From an uncultured Christensenellaceae bacterium (GTDB lineage Bacteria; Bacillota; Clostridia; Christensenellales; UBA3700), in the NCBI GenBank assembly GCA_910588015.1, contig CAJUOK010000010.1:37903-60444 (forward strand): a stretch of DNA of 22,542 bases, given 5' to 3'. Below, piece after piece: positions 1 to 7,711 of this stretch (position 1 is its first letter; each line of letters begins with the position of its first letter). The notes beneath the pieces are model-generated. The model was not told the DNA's origin and did not search any database. It saw only the letters and a program-made list of their open reading frames with translations. Position numbers and translations under genes: made by a program.

Positions 1-1731
1 TTTCATTGGATTGGAACGATAGCTCGACGTTTCGCCCGACGGAATAAGTTCGTCGGTAGTCGTAACGGGGTCGTTGATTGCCGCGGCGAGTTTGACGACG
101 ATATTATCTGTAAGCTCTATGACTTCGGGCCAATCGCAGATATTAGGACCGTATTCCAACTCGGCGTTTCTATCAGCCTTTCCCCAACCGTTGTATACTC
201 TCTTTTCATATATCGATTTGTCATATTCAAAAGTCGGCACGGCATTGTCGTAATCCATTCCCAAAGCACTTGTCAATACGCCGCCGTTGGCTGCCGTTGC
301 GGCAATAGAACGCGCGTCCATAAGCGCTACGGAAGCAATCTGGTTGTTGGCAGGCTTGCTGCCTTCTCTCGATTCGAAATTACGCGTAGTATGTCTTATT
401 GACAAAGCGTTGTTTGCAGGCACGTCTCCCGCGCCGAAACAAGGTCCGCAAAAAGCGCTCTTAACGTTGGCTCCGCTTTTAACAAGGTCGGCTATCGCGC
501 CTTTTTTAAGCAAATCGTAATAAACGGGCGTAGACGACGGATATACGCTCAAAGTAAACTTGCCGTCTCCCACAGCCTTGTTTTTAAGAATAGAGCTCGC
601 CTCGAAAATGTTGTCGTATGTACCGCCCGCGCAACCTGCGATGATACCTTGCTCGACTCTTATTTTGCCGTCGACAATCTTATCGGTGAGTTTAAAATCT
701 ATATTTTTGTTATTCAGCAACGCGTTGCACTGCTTTTCTACTTCGCCCAAAATATCGTGAGGATTGTCTATCACGTCTTGCAAATTATAGACGTTGGACG
801 GATGGAACGGCAAAGCTATCTGCGGAACTATTTTGGAAAGGTCGACTTCGACCACGCCGTCGTAATAAGCAAGACTTTGCGGTTTGATAGCCTTATAGTC
901 GTCCATTCTTCCTCTGACTGCATAATAGCTCTTAACTTCGTCGTCGTCAGTCGTCCATATCGAAGAAAGGCACGTCGTCTCCGTTGTCATAACGTCTATT
1001 CCGATACGGTATTCGATAGGAAGATTCTTTATGCCCTCTCCTACGAATTCCATAACTTTGTTTTTAACGAATCCGCATTTGAATACGGCGCCTATAATGG
1101 CAAGAGCTACGTCTTGCGGTCCGACTCCCTTTTTTGGAGTGCCCGTCAAATTAATAGCCACAACGTCGGGATATTTGATATCGTAAGTGCGGCGCAACAA
1201 TTGCTTAACGAGTTCTGGACCGCCTTCTCCCACAGCCATAGTGCCCAGCGCGCCGTATCTCGTATGAGAATCCGAACCCAAAATCATTTTGCCGCAACCC
1301 GACATACATTCTCTCATATAGGTATGTATTACCGCTTGATGAGGCGGCACGAAGATTCCGCCGTATTTCTTTGCCGCGGAAAGTCCGAAAACGTGGTCGT
1401 CTTCATTTATCGTACCTCCAACCGCGCACAGAGAATTGTGACAGTTGGTAAGAACATAAGGTATGGGAAATTCCTTGAGACCGCTGGCCTTTGCCGTTTG
1501 TATTATACCGACGTACGTTATGTCGTGCGACGCCAACGCGTCGAATTTTATTTGAAGCGGCTGATTCTTTTCCGTAGACGGCAAAGTATTGTGCTCTGCC
1601 AGTATGGAATAAGCCATTGTGCCTTTGTATGCGTCGTCAACGCGCTTTGCGTCGATTCCCGTCGCTTTCAATTCGTCCAACGAGACGAATTTGCCGTCAA
1701 GATAATATGCGCCTTGCTTTAATTCAATCAT
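1..1731 (-). CDS. ybhJ: Aconitase-family hydratase, YbhJ type (partial, C-terminus outside window)
   Basis: The reverse strand is open for 577 codons from an ATG preceded by GGAGAG six bases upstream, and it runs off the left edge. The protein matches the aconitase/isopropylmalate-dehydratase fold: a GSDSHTRYGALG segment, the CGPC pair that normally holds two ligands of the [4Fe-4S] cluster, and an RHTTRNFESREG segment equivalent to the substrate-binding Arg loop. From memory the sequence follows E. coli YbhJ closely (NCHNSLCAVGGTINEDDH, GVGPQDVALAIIGAVFK, TTTDELIPSGETSSYRS). The usual first cluster cysteine after the DSHT motif is replaced by Ala in GTMAVGEGG. The family is about 750 residues, so the swivel domain 4 with the catalytic Ser is missing here. 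It has its own promoter. The family's substrate is not established, and aconitase activity should not be assumed. Confidence 0.88.
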   Translation of the reverse strand, partial: MIELKQGAYYLDGKFVSLDELKATGIDAKRVDDAYKGTMAYSILAEHNTLPSTEKNQPLQIKFDALASHDITYVGIIQTAKASGLKEFPIPYVLTNCHNSLCAVGGTINEDDHVFGLSAAKKYGGIFVPPHQAVIHTYMRECMSGCGKMILGSDSHTRYGALGTMAVGEGGPELVKQLLRRTYDIKYPDVVAINLTGTPKKGVGPQDVALAIIGAVFKCGFVKNKVMEFVGEGIKNLPIEYRIGIDVMTTETTCLSSIWTTDDDEVKSYYAVRGRMDDYKAIKPQSLAYYDGVVEVDLSKIVPQIALPFHPSNVYNLQDVIDNPHDILGEVEKQCNALLNNKNIDFKLTDKIVDGKIRVEQGIIAGCAGGTYDNIFEASSILKNKAVGDGKFTLSVYPSSTPVYYDLLKKGAIADLVKSGANVKSAFCGPCFGAGDVPANNALSIRHTTRNFESREGSKPANNQIASVALMDARSIAATAANGGVLTSALGMDYDNAVPTFEYDKSIYEKRVYNGWGKADRNAELEYGPNICDWPEVIELTDNIVVKLAAAINDPVTTTDELIPSGETSSYRSNPMK

Positions 1732-1786
1732 TTTTTCTCTCCGATAATTTTCGTTTTTCGTATAACTTTGATATTATTTGATTTAT

Positions 1787-1815
1787 ATTATATAACATTT
1801 TAAGATATATTGCAA
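1787..1815 (-). promoter_or_regulatory. Promoter of the ybhJ-like gene
   Basis: On the reverse strand TTGCAA is followed by a 17-base spacer and TATAAT. The start site would lie about 50 bases before the ATG at 1731. It sits just downstream of the stop of the DUF2156 gene, so the hydratase appears to be transcribed on its own. Confidence 0.7.
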
Positions 1816-1824
1816 GCCAATGCC

Positions 1825-2784
1825 TTACTGACGGCAGGCTTTTTTCACGGCGTATTTTTTACAAAAAGCTATCGGGCGGTAAGACTGTTTGGACTTTCTC
1901 AATCCTTCCAATCCCATATCCTCCTGCCTATTAATCAATCTCACTCCGCCGTAATGTTTTATCGCAAAAGCCTGACAAAGGTATGCGTATACTCCGTCGT
2001 AATTGACGTCGCCTTTTTCTATATGCGTTATGCCGATTCCCGAAGGAGTGATTTCTCCCAACGAAAAACCTATTATTTTGCCGTCGTATTCTATAATATC
2101 GGCAAAATAGTTATCCCTCTTTGCAACCAAATCGAGAGCGATATTTATTACCCCGACTTCGTTGTCCGCCATATCGTCAAAAAGCTCTTTATCGAATTCC
2201 TTGCTTTCTTCCCAACCGTTGATAAACGCCATAACTCTGCCTCTGTCTTGCGGATTATAATCTCTAAAGACGCACCCGCAGACGCACCCGCCCTCTTCGC
2301 TTGAAGCATAGGCTTTGACAAAGTTGTTGACGTGATTGCGTTTTGAATGGAGTTTTTTACCAGCGTAAGTCATAAGACTTTGAGGCTCGTATAGATATTC
2401 CGCATAATCGGCGTTTTCCAAATATTCGTACTCGTCTCCCAATATATCGACGTACTCCTGCGGAGTCGACATAACGTACATATCTTCGCCGTCTTCTCTG
2501 CACTGCTCTTCTATTTTTGTATAAGCGTCTTTGATTTTGTCTAAAGCGCAAAGCGGAGGAAGATATATGTTGCCATCTCCCACTCCGTCCTCGTTGAATT
2601 TGTCGCGCGGCTTAAACCTAATGTAAATAACGCCGTCTTCGCGCGCTATATTCATATTTTGATAATTGAAAAAATCCCAACCTTTGAGATAAAGAAGCGA
2701 ATATTCGCTCCCGTTGTACTGTGTGCGGCTCTGTATGTCCGCGATATCGGCAAAGTCTTTATCGTCTATCTTTTCGAAGTGCAT
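1825..2784 (-). CDS. DUF2156 / LPG-synthase C-domain-like protein
   Basis: A 319-residue soluble protein of the DUF2156 type, related to the C-terminal domain of phosphatidylglycerol lysyltransferases (a double GNAT-like fold). Supporting segments are an N-terminal YSLLYLKGW (the family's Y-x-x-x-x-L-x-x-W), a middle SLMTYAGKKLHSKRNHVNNF where the family has a K-x-x-x-KRN motif, and a C-terminal half with GKIIGFSLGEI and HIEKGD. It has no membrane segments, so it is the stand-alone cytosolic form and not a full MprF. The family is thought to transfer aminoacyl or acyl groups, but the substrate cannot be read from the sequence. Start chosen at the ATG with AAGG five bases upstream. No convincing promoter is seen; the upstream region is shared with the divergent gene at 2837. 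Confidence 0.75.
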   Translation of the reverse strand: MHFEKIDDKDFADIADIQSRTQYNGSEYSLLYLKGWDFFNYQNMNIAREDGVIYIRFKPRDKFNEDGVGDGNIYLPPLCALDKIKDAYTKIEEQCREDGEDMYVMSTPQEYVDILGDEYEYLENADYAEYLYEPQSLMTYAGKKLHSKRNHVNNFVKAYASSEEGGCVCGCVFRDYNPQDRGRVMAFINGWEESKEFDKELFDDMADNEVGVINIALDLVAKRDNYFADIIEYDGKIIGFSLGEITPSGIGITHIEKGDVNYDGVYAYLCQAFAIKHYGGVRLINRQEDMGLEGLRKSKQSYRPIAFCKKYAVKKACRQ

Positions 2785-2801
2785 AATTACCTTATTTTTA
2801 G

Positions 2802-2830
2802 TTGTACATAAATATTTTTATGTGTATAAT
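2802..2830 (+). promoter_or_regulatory. Promoter of the 2837 membrane-protein/rdgB unit (leaderless geometry)
   Basis: TTGTAC, a 17-base spacer, then TATAAT whose last base is only six bases before the ATG at 2837. Initiation 7 bases after the -10 box would fall on the A of the start codon. No Shine-Dalgarno can be placed upstream of this ATG. Confidence 0.75.
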
Positions 2831-2836
2831 TAAAGT

Positions 2837-3343
2837 ATGAAAAAATTTTATTTCTTTAAACAGAAACTTTGGATATATATCGTTTCCATACTCGCAATAA
2901 TTATATTGTTAATTTTTATGATTGTCAAGATTTTGGGCATAGCGGGAGTGGGTAATTTGGTTTCGTATCACCAAATCGAGGACACCTTGGCAATTGTGAT
3001 TATGGGCGTAGTCGTACTCTTGCTGGCTTTGTTCGTCTTCTTATGCGGCATTTCTCTCAATAAAAAGCATATATGCTATTTTATGGGATTTTTGATAGAA
3101 CGTATCGATTACAGCAGAATTATATGCGTCAATATGGATGTCGACAGACAATTTATGCTGATATACTATAAAGTAAAACGCGGAATGGTAAAAGATGCCA
3201 AAACGGGCGTAAACGCCGACGTAATTTACGTCAACTGCAATGGCAAATATTTCGACGATATTATAGACGGGATAAAAAAACACCACCCTTCGCTTGTGGT
3301 AGATTACGTTACCGCGCCGCAAAAAGGAGCAAGAAAAAAATGA
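2837..3343 (+). CDS. Small membrane protein with a possible bacterial PH-like C-terminal domain
   Basis: 168 residues. Two hydrophobic segments (about 10-35 and 48-71) form a hairpin in the membrane. The remaining ~95 residues look cytosolic and alternate strands (HICYFMGFLIERIDYSRIICVNMDVDRQFMLIYYK) before an ending amphipathic stretch, FDDIIDGIKKHHPSL. That order recalls membrane-linked bacterial PH (bPH) domains, but this is only a fold impression. The stop overlaps the start of rdgB as ATGA, so the two are translationally coupled. It has no ribosome binding site and a -10 box six bases from the ATG, consistent with a leaderless mRNA. The function is not recognised. Confidence 0.7.
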   Translation: MKKFYFFKQKLWIYIVSILAIIILLIFMIVKILGIAGVGNLVSYHQIEDTLAIVIMGVVVLLLALFVFLCGISLNKKHICYFMGFLIERIDYSRIICVNMDVDRQFMLIYYKVKRGMVKDAKTGVNADVIYVNCNGKYFDDIIDGIKKHHPSLVVDYVTAPQKGARKK

Positions 3344-3942
3344 AAGCCGTGCTTGCAAGCAACAACAAACACAAACTTGTGGAAATAAAAACAATGCTCT
3401 CGGATAAATTCCAAGATATCTACACGCTCGCCGATTTGAGCATAAACGTGGAAATCGAAGAAAACGGAAATACTTTCGAAGAAAACGCTTACATAAAAGC
3501 AAACACAATAGCCAAACTCACGGGGCTGCCCGCAATAGGCGACGACAGCGGCATTTGCGTATCCGCATTGAACGGCGAACCGAATATTTATTCCGCCAGA
3601 TACGCAGGCGAACCCTGCAACGATAAAAACAATAATACCAAACTTCTGTCAAAACTGCACGCTCTCGAAAACAACGGAGACAAAGTCGACAGAACGGCAT
3701 ACTTTCAAAGCGTAGTAGTGCTCTGCTATCCCGACGGGAGCTTCATAAGCGGAAGCGGCAGAACTTACGGAAAAATAATCGACGACTACCGAGGTTCCAA
3801 CGGTTTTGGTTACGACCCGATGTTTTTAAGCGACGAATTGGGAAAGACTTTCGGCGAAGCGACTATGGAAGAAAAAAACAAAATATCGCACAGAAGCCGA
3901 GCATTAAAAGATTTGCTCGGCAAAATGCAAAACGCTTTTTAA
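3340..3942 (+). CDS. rdgB: XTP/dITP pyrophosphatase (RdgB/HAM1 family)
   Basis: 200 residues, the usual family length. It hydrolyses non-canonical purine triphosphates (dITP, XTP) to monophosphate and pyrophosphate, keeping them out of DNA and RNA. Signature segments are all present: ASNNKHKLVEI (6-16, substrate loop), FEENAYIKA (46-54), GDDSGICVSALNG (67-79, with the metal/catalytic Asp pair), YSARYAGE, GFGYDPMF and the C-terminal SHRSRAL. AAGGAG lies 10 bases before the ATG. The start codon overlaps the preceding membrane-protein stop by four bases. The gene ends 19 bases before the convergent helicase, and no hairpin terminator is visible between them. Confidence 0.95.
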   Translation: MKAVLASNNKHKLVEIKTMLSDKFQDIYTLADLSINVEIEENGNTFEENAYIKANTIAKLTGLPAIGDDSGICVSALNGEPNIYSARYAGEPCNDKNNNTKLLSKLHALENNGDKVDRTAYFQSVVVLCYPDGSFISGSGRTYGKIIDDYRGSNGFGYDPMFLSDELGKTFGEATMEEKNKISHRSRALKDLLGKMQNAF

Positions 3943-3961
3943 TATTTAACGCTATATATTT

Positions 3962-5605
3962 TTAACGCCTGTTTCTCTTAACAGATTCGTTGAGTTCTTC
4001 TTCAAAAGCTTTGACGAATTTTCCTTTGCGCGACTTGGGAGATTGCTTTTTATCTTTTGCGCGAGAAGGTTTTTTAGCTTTGCCGACAGCGGACTTTTCT
4101 GCCTTAAAAGATTTTTTGTCATTCTTCGGCTTTCCTTTAGCGCGCGCGGAAGTTTCCCCGCTTGGTTTTTCTTCGGTTTTTGCCTCTTGAACGGTTACCT
4201 TTCTTTTTCCGAGCACTATATCTTTTAGTCCCAAAATTTTCTTTTCGCAACCTTTGATAACGGAGACAAAAGAATATGTATCCCTTATCTTAATATCTGC
4301 TATCTCGTATATTTTCAATCGGGCGCTGCTCAACAGCAACTTTGTCAAAGAGTCTTTATCAAGCAAATCTCTCTTGCCTACGTTGAGAAAAAACCTGCTT
4401 TGATTGTCGTGAAAATCTTTGAGTTTATTAGAACCGTCTTTGGGAAGCGTATAACTATCCCCCACTGCGCCTATATCAAAAAATTTCAACGCATTGCCCG
4501 TCTTTTTTTGATAACTGGGAATATATCCCACTTGATTGGAGTCAATAAAAGTATACGCGACGCCGTTCTTTTCCGCTCTCGCCGTTCTTCCTATACGGTG
4601 AATGTAAAAATCTTCGTCCGTAGGCGGGTCAAAATTGAATATTGCCTGCACTCCGTCAATATCCAGTCCTCGCGCCGCAACGTCGGTGGCAACCAATATC
4701 TCCAATTCTTTGGACTTAAATCTTTTGATTATCTGCGTACGCTCGCTTTGACGCAAGTCTCCGTGCAAAAGCGCGGCTTTTTTGCCTTTTGCTTTGAGCG
4801 CGGCGAACAGCTTGTCCGCGCGAGTCTTGGTGTTGCAAAAAGCTATAATAAAACTAAACTTTCTTTCGTCGATTATTTTCAGCATTGCGCCCAAACGCTG
4901 AGCGTCTTTTACGATGCAGTAATATTGGTCTATCTTGGGAATTTCCTCTCCCGCAACAGCAGTCTTGACATAAGTGGGATTATGAAGCAATTTATCTACG
5001 AGAACCTTTATCGATTGAGGTATGGTCGCAGAAAAACACAGCCTTTGCGCCTCTCCGACCTTGCCGTCTATCTTTTCTATATCGCCTCTGAATCCCATAT
5101 CCAACATAACGTCGCATTCGTCGAGCACAAAATATTTTACGTCGTTAAGTTTTAGAGTACGTCTTTCGATATGGTCCAACAGTCTGCCCGGCGTACCCAC
5201 TACGATTTGCGGTTTTTTACGCAAGCAAAACAACTGCTTTTGAATATTCTGACCGCCGTATAGTCCTGCCGTACGCACGCGTTCGTAATACTTGCAAGCG
5301 CTCTGAATGACTTCGCATATCTGTATAACCAATTCTCGCGTGGGACATATCACCAATGCTTGCGCCGACGAGCAATCCCTGTCTATCATAGAAAGCATAG
5401 GCAGCACGAATGCAAGAGTCTTGCCTGTGCCCGTGGGAGCTTGCGCGACGACATCTCCTGCTCCGAGCGCAAGCGGCACCGTCTCTTTTTGAATATCCGT
5501 CGGCGAGGTAATGCCTTGCTCGTCAAGACTTTTTATTATCTCCGGCAATACTCCAAGCTCGGCAAAGCCTACCGAAATTTCATTTACTTTAATATTATTT
5601 TCCAT
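3962..5605 (-). CDS. DEAD-box (DECD) ATP-dependent RNA helicase
   Basis: 547 residues from the ATG at 5605. Q motif around 14-40 (FAELG...SPTDIQ), Walker A APTGTGKT (56-63), PTREL (89-92 region), TPGR (138-141), motif II DECD (162-165), SAT (192-194), ATDVAARGLDI (306-316) and HRIGRTAR (336-343). The third residue of motif II is Cys instead of Ala. After the two RecA domains comes a segment resembling the DbpA-type RNA-binding domain, then a ~75-residue Lys-rich tail, as in the cold-shock/ribosome-assembly helicases CshA and DeaD. The likely role is RNA remodelling in ribosome assembly or decay. The frame is open about 60 codons further upstream, but that stretch covers the divergent promoter and resembles no helicase. 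No Shine-Dalgarno; the -10 box is 7 bases from the ATG. Confidence 0.93.
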   Translation of the reverse strand: MENNIKVNEISVGFAELGVLPEIIKSLDEQGITSPTDIQKETVPLALGAGDVVAQAPTGTGKTLAFVLPMLSMIDRDCSSAQALVICPTRELVIQICEVIQSACKYYERVRTAGLYGGQNIQKQLFCLRKKPQIVVGTPGRLLDHIERRTLKLNDVKYFVLDECDVMLDMGFRGDIEKIDGKVGEAQRLCFSATIPQSIKVLVDKLLHNPTYVKTAVAGEEIPKIDQYYCIVKDAQRLGAMLKIIDERKFSFIIAFCNTKTRADKLFAALKAKGKKAALLHGDLRQSERTQIIKRFKSKELEILVATDVAARGLDIDGVQAIFNFDPPTDEDFYIHRIGRTARAEKNGVAYTFIDSNQVGYIPSYQKKTGNALKFFDIGAVGDSYTLPKDGSNKLKDFHDNQSRFFLNVGKRDLLDKDSLTKLLLSSARLKIYEIADIKIRDTYSFVSVIKGCEKKILGLKDIVLGKRKVTVQEAKTEEKPSGETSARAKGKPKNDKKSFKAEKSAVGKAKKPSRAKDKKQSPKSRKGKFVKAFEEELNESVKRNRR

Positions 5606-5612
5606 AACATTA

Positions 5613-5641
5613 AGTATAAAGCAAAAGTTGATTTTATTCAA
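5613..5641 (-). promoter_or_regulatory. Helicase promoter (leaderless geometry)
   Basis: Reverse strand TTGAAT, 17-base spacer, TATACT, then seven bases and the ATG at 5605. The -35 box lies within the spacer of the divergent fabG-like promoter, directly behind its -35 box. No Shine-Dalgarno fits in the remaining seven bases. Confidence 0.75.
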
Positions 5642-5656
5642 CCGATTGTATATAAT
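5628..5656 (+). promoter_or_regulatory. fabG-like promoter (leaderless geometry)
   Basis: TTGATT, 17-base spacer, perfect TATAAT, six bases, then ATG at 5663. The two divergent -35 boxes form the near-palindrome TTGATTTTATTCAA at 5628-5641, so RNA polymerase should be unable to occupy both promoters at once. Confidence 0.78.
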
Positions 5657-5662
5657 ATATCT

Positions 5663-6394
5663 ATGAAAACGGCAATTATATCGGGCGCGTCCGGCGGAAT
5701 AGGCAGTGCCGCCGCAATAGCTTTGGCAAAAGAAGGCTATGCGGTAATAGTCGGATATTGCAACAATCGGCAAAAAGCATTGACAGTCTGTCAAAACATA
5801 ATCGACAGCGGCGGCATAGCGGAAGCATACCGTTGCGACATCGCAGACGCAAAGTCTGTAAAAGATATGGTAAGTTACGTTGAAGAAAAATATTCTCGAA
5901 TAGACGTCGCAATCGCCAATGCCGGCGTAAGCGCCTACGGTTTGTTAATCGACCATTCCGACGAAACCGTGCAAAACGTCGTCAACGTCAATCTCATTGG
6001 AGTTATTACTCTGTGCCGCGAGGTAAGTAAAGTTATGCTTAGGCAAAAAAGCGGAGCAATCGTGACCGTTTCGTCTATGTGGGGACAGACGGGCGCAAGC
6101 TGCGAAAGCGTATATTCGGCGACAAAAGGCGGAATTATAGCTTTTAGCAAAGCGCTTGCAAAAGAACTTGCTCCAAGCGGTGTGAGAATCAACTGCGTTG
6201 CTCCGGGTTTTATAGATACCCCTATTAACAACAATCTCTCAAAAGAAGAAAAACAAGAATTTATCGCCGACATACCTCTGAGACGCGCGGGACTTCCCGA
6301 AGACATTGCAAACGCAATCGTATGGTTGAGCGGCGAAAAGTCGTCGTACGTCACGGGTCAGGTAATATCCGTCAACGGCGGACTTGTGATTTAG
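5663..6394 (+). CDS. Short-chain dehydrogenase/reductase, FabG-like (3-oxoacyl-ACP reductase family)
   Basis: 243 residues, the standard SDR length. NAD(P)-binding GASGGIG at 8-14, NAG at about 90 (IANAGVSAYG), the catalytic Ser in VTVSSMWGQ and the YSATK pair (Tyr, Lys) 13 and 17 residues on, then PGFIDT and a C-terminal GQVISVNGG typical of FabG. It probably reduces a 3-oxo thioester or other ketone with NADPH. It is not in a fatty-acid gene cluster, so the substrate is open and I give no symbol. The start is fixed by homology at MKTAIISGASGG; the frame is open further upstream only as antisense of the helicase. It has no Shine-Dalgarno. Confidence 0.9.
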   Translation: MKTAIISGASGGIGSAAAIALAKEGYAVIVGYCNNRQKALTVCQNIIDSGGIAEAYRCDIADAKSVKDMVSYVEEKYSRIDVAIANAGVSAYGLLIDHSDETVQNVVNVNLIGVITLCREVSKVMLRQKSGAIVTVSSMWGQTGASCESVYSATKGGIIAFSKALAKELAPSGVRINCVAPGFIDTPINNNLSKEEKQEFIADIPLRRAGLPEDIANAIVWLSGEKSSYVTGQVISVNGGLVI

Positions 6395-6399
6395 ATTAT

Positions 6400-6427
6400 A
6401 ATTCAAGTCACTCTCAACAGTTGAATT
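6400..6427. repeat. Inverted repeat between fabG-like and MFS genes
   Basis: AATTCAA at 6400-6406 and TTGAATT at 6421-6427 can form a 7-bp stem with a 14-base loop. No U-run follows, so it is a weak terminator at best. It could equally be a processing or protein site. Confidence 0.3.
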
Positions 6428-6479
6428 TCATAATATAGACTGTCGAATAAGCAAAAGAATGATTGAGAATTACATATAA

Positions 6480-7706
6480 ATGAAAAGACTAAAAAGCTAT
6501 AAACATACATTCAATTCTTGCTGCGTCGCGATAGCGATACAAGCAATCGAAATCAACTTGCCTCCGCTTTTGTTCGTAAGCTTCCAGAACGAATTCGGAA
6601 TAACTCTATCCCAACTCACAGCTCTCATAACGCTTACCTTCACAGTGCAACTTGCAATGGACGCCTTGAGCGCAAAAATTATGGATAAAATCGGCTATCG
6701 CACGACAATGATTGCCGCTCATATCTTTGTCGCGGCAGGCGTTTTGATTATGGGAACGCTCCCATATATTATCTCCCCTTACGCGGGATTGACGATAGGC
6801 GTAATAGTTATGGCAATGGGCGGAGGAATGCTAGAGGTAATAACGTCGCCCATAGTAGAAGCGATACCCGACAGCAAAGACGGAAAACTATCTCTTTTGC
6901 ACGCATTTTACAGCTTCGGATATCTGCTCATCGTACTGGTGACGGTAGTCTATTTTGTAGCGTTTGACAGAGATAAATGGCGCTATTTAGCGTATGCGAT
7001 TGCATTGGTCCCCATTGTCAACTGCGTATTTTTCGCATTCGTACCCTGCTCTACGCTCAACGAACAGCGAGGCGAAAGCATAGGTCTCAAGGGACTGTTC
7101 AAAAACAAAATGCTCTATCTGTTTTTGCTATTGATAATGTGCGCCGGAGCGTGCGAACAGGCAATCAGCCAATGGGTATCTTATTTTGCGGAAAAAGGAC
7201 TTAATTTAAGCAAGTCTACAGGCGACCTCGTGGGTCCGTTCAGCTTTGCTCTGCTTATGGGATTGGGCAGATTATTTTATGGACTATTCGGTTATAAAAT
7301 ACATATCAAAAAAGTGCTCCCCCTAGCAGGAATAGGCACTTTGGCGTGTTATATCGTCGCTATAGCGAGCAACAACGCGGTGCTGTCGCTGGTCGCGTGC
7401 GCCCTTTGCGGATTGACCGTCAGCATAACTTGGCCGGGTGCCTTGGACGCCGCGTCAAAAAATATTCCGCAGGGCGGAACCGTTATGTTCGCAATGTTGG
7501 CGTTGGGAGGCGATATAGGCTGCACTCTAGGTCCGAGTATAGTCGGATTTGTCTCCGACGCTTCTCCTTACGGACTCAAAGGTGGCATTGCCGCGGCGGG
7601 AATTTTTGCGGCGCTCTTCATTATAGCAAGCATAATATTGCTCAAAAAAGATAATAGCCAATTATTCCAATCGGGAAAAATGCTAGACAATGAAAATCGC
7701 GAATAA
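6480..7706 (+). CDS. Major facilitator superfamily (MFS) transporter
   Basis: 408 residues, about 12 hydrophobic segments in two halves separated by a polar linker near residues 195-210. The MFS A-motif position in the first cytoplasmic loop reads DALSAKIMDKIGYRT (about 60-75). A central AMGGGMLEVITSPIVEAI (about 116-133) recalls the helix-4 region of FucP-like sugar/proton symporters, where such Gly-rich and Asn/Glu motifs occur, but the substrate is not determinable. The ATG follows an in-frame TAA three codons upstream, so the start is firm although no clear ribosome binding site is visible. It lies 85 bases after the fabG-like gene on the same strand and may be co-transcribed. It ends five bases from the convergent regulator with no terminator hairpin between them. 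Confidence 0.88.
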   Translation: MKRLKSYKHTFNSCCVAIAIQAIEINLPPLLFVSFQNEFGITLSQLTALITLTFTVQLAMDALSAKIMDKIGYRTTMIAAHIFVAAGVLIMGTLPYIISPYAGLTIGVIVMAMGGGMLEVITSPIVEAIPDSKDGKLSLLHAFYSFGYLLIVLVTVVYFVAFDRDKWRYLAYAIALVPIVNCVFFAFVPCSTLNEQRGESIGLKGLFKNKMLYLFLLLIMCAGACEQAISQWVSYFAEKGLNLSKSTGDLVGPFSFALLMGLGRLFYGLFGYKIHIKKVLPLAGIGTLACYIVAIASNNAVLSLVACALCGLTVSITWPGALDAASKNIPQGGTVMFAMLALGGDIGCTLGPSIVGFVSDASPYGLKGGIAAAGIFAALFIIASIILLKKDNSQLFQSGKMLDNENRE

Positions 7707-7711
7707 ATATT

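Noticed and set aside
649..1722. Long rightward open frame (357 codons)
   Set aside because: It is antisense to the YbhJ-like gene, has biased composition and no ribosome binding site or family match.
3943..3961. Terminator between rdgB and the helicase
   Set aside because: The gap is AT-rich with T-runs but has no stem.
5606..5794. 63-codon N-terminal extension of the helicase
   Set aside because: It would cover the divergent promoter and the fabG start, and does not resemble helicase sequence; the Q motif fits the ATG at 5605.
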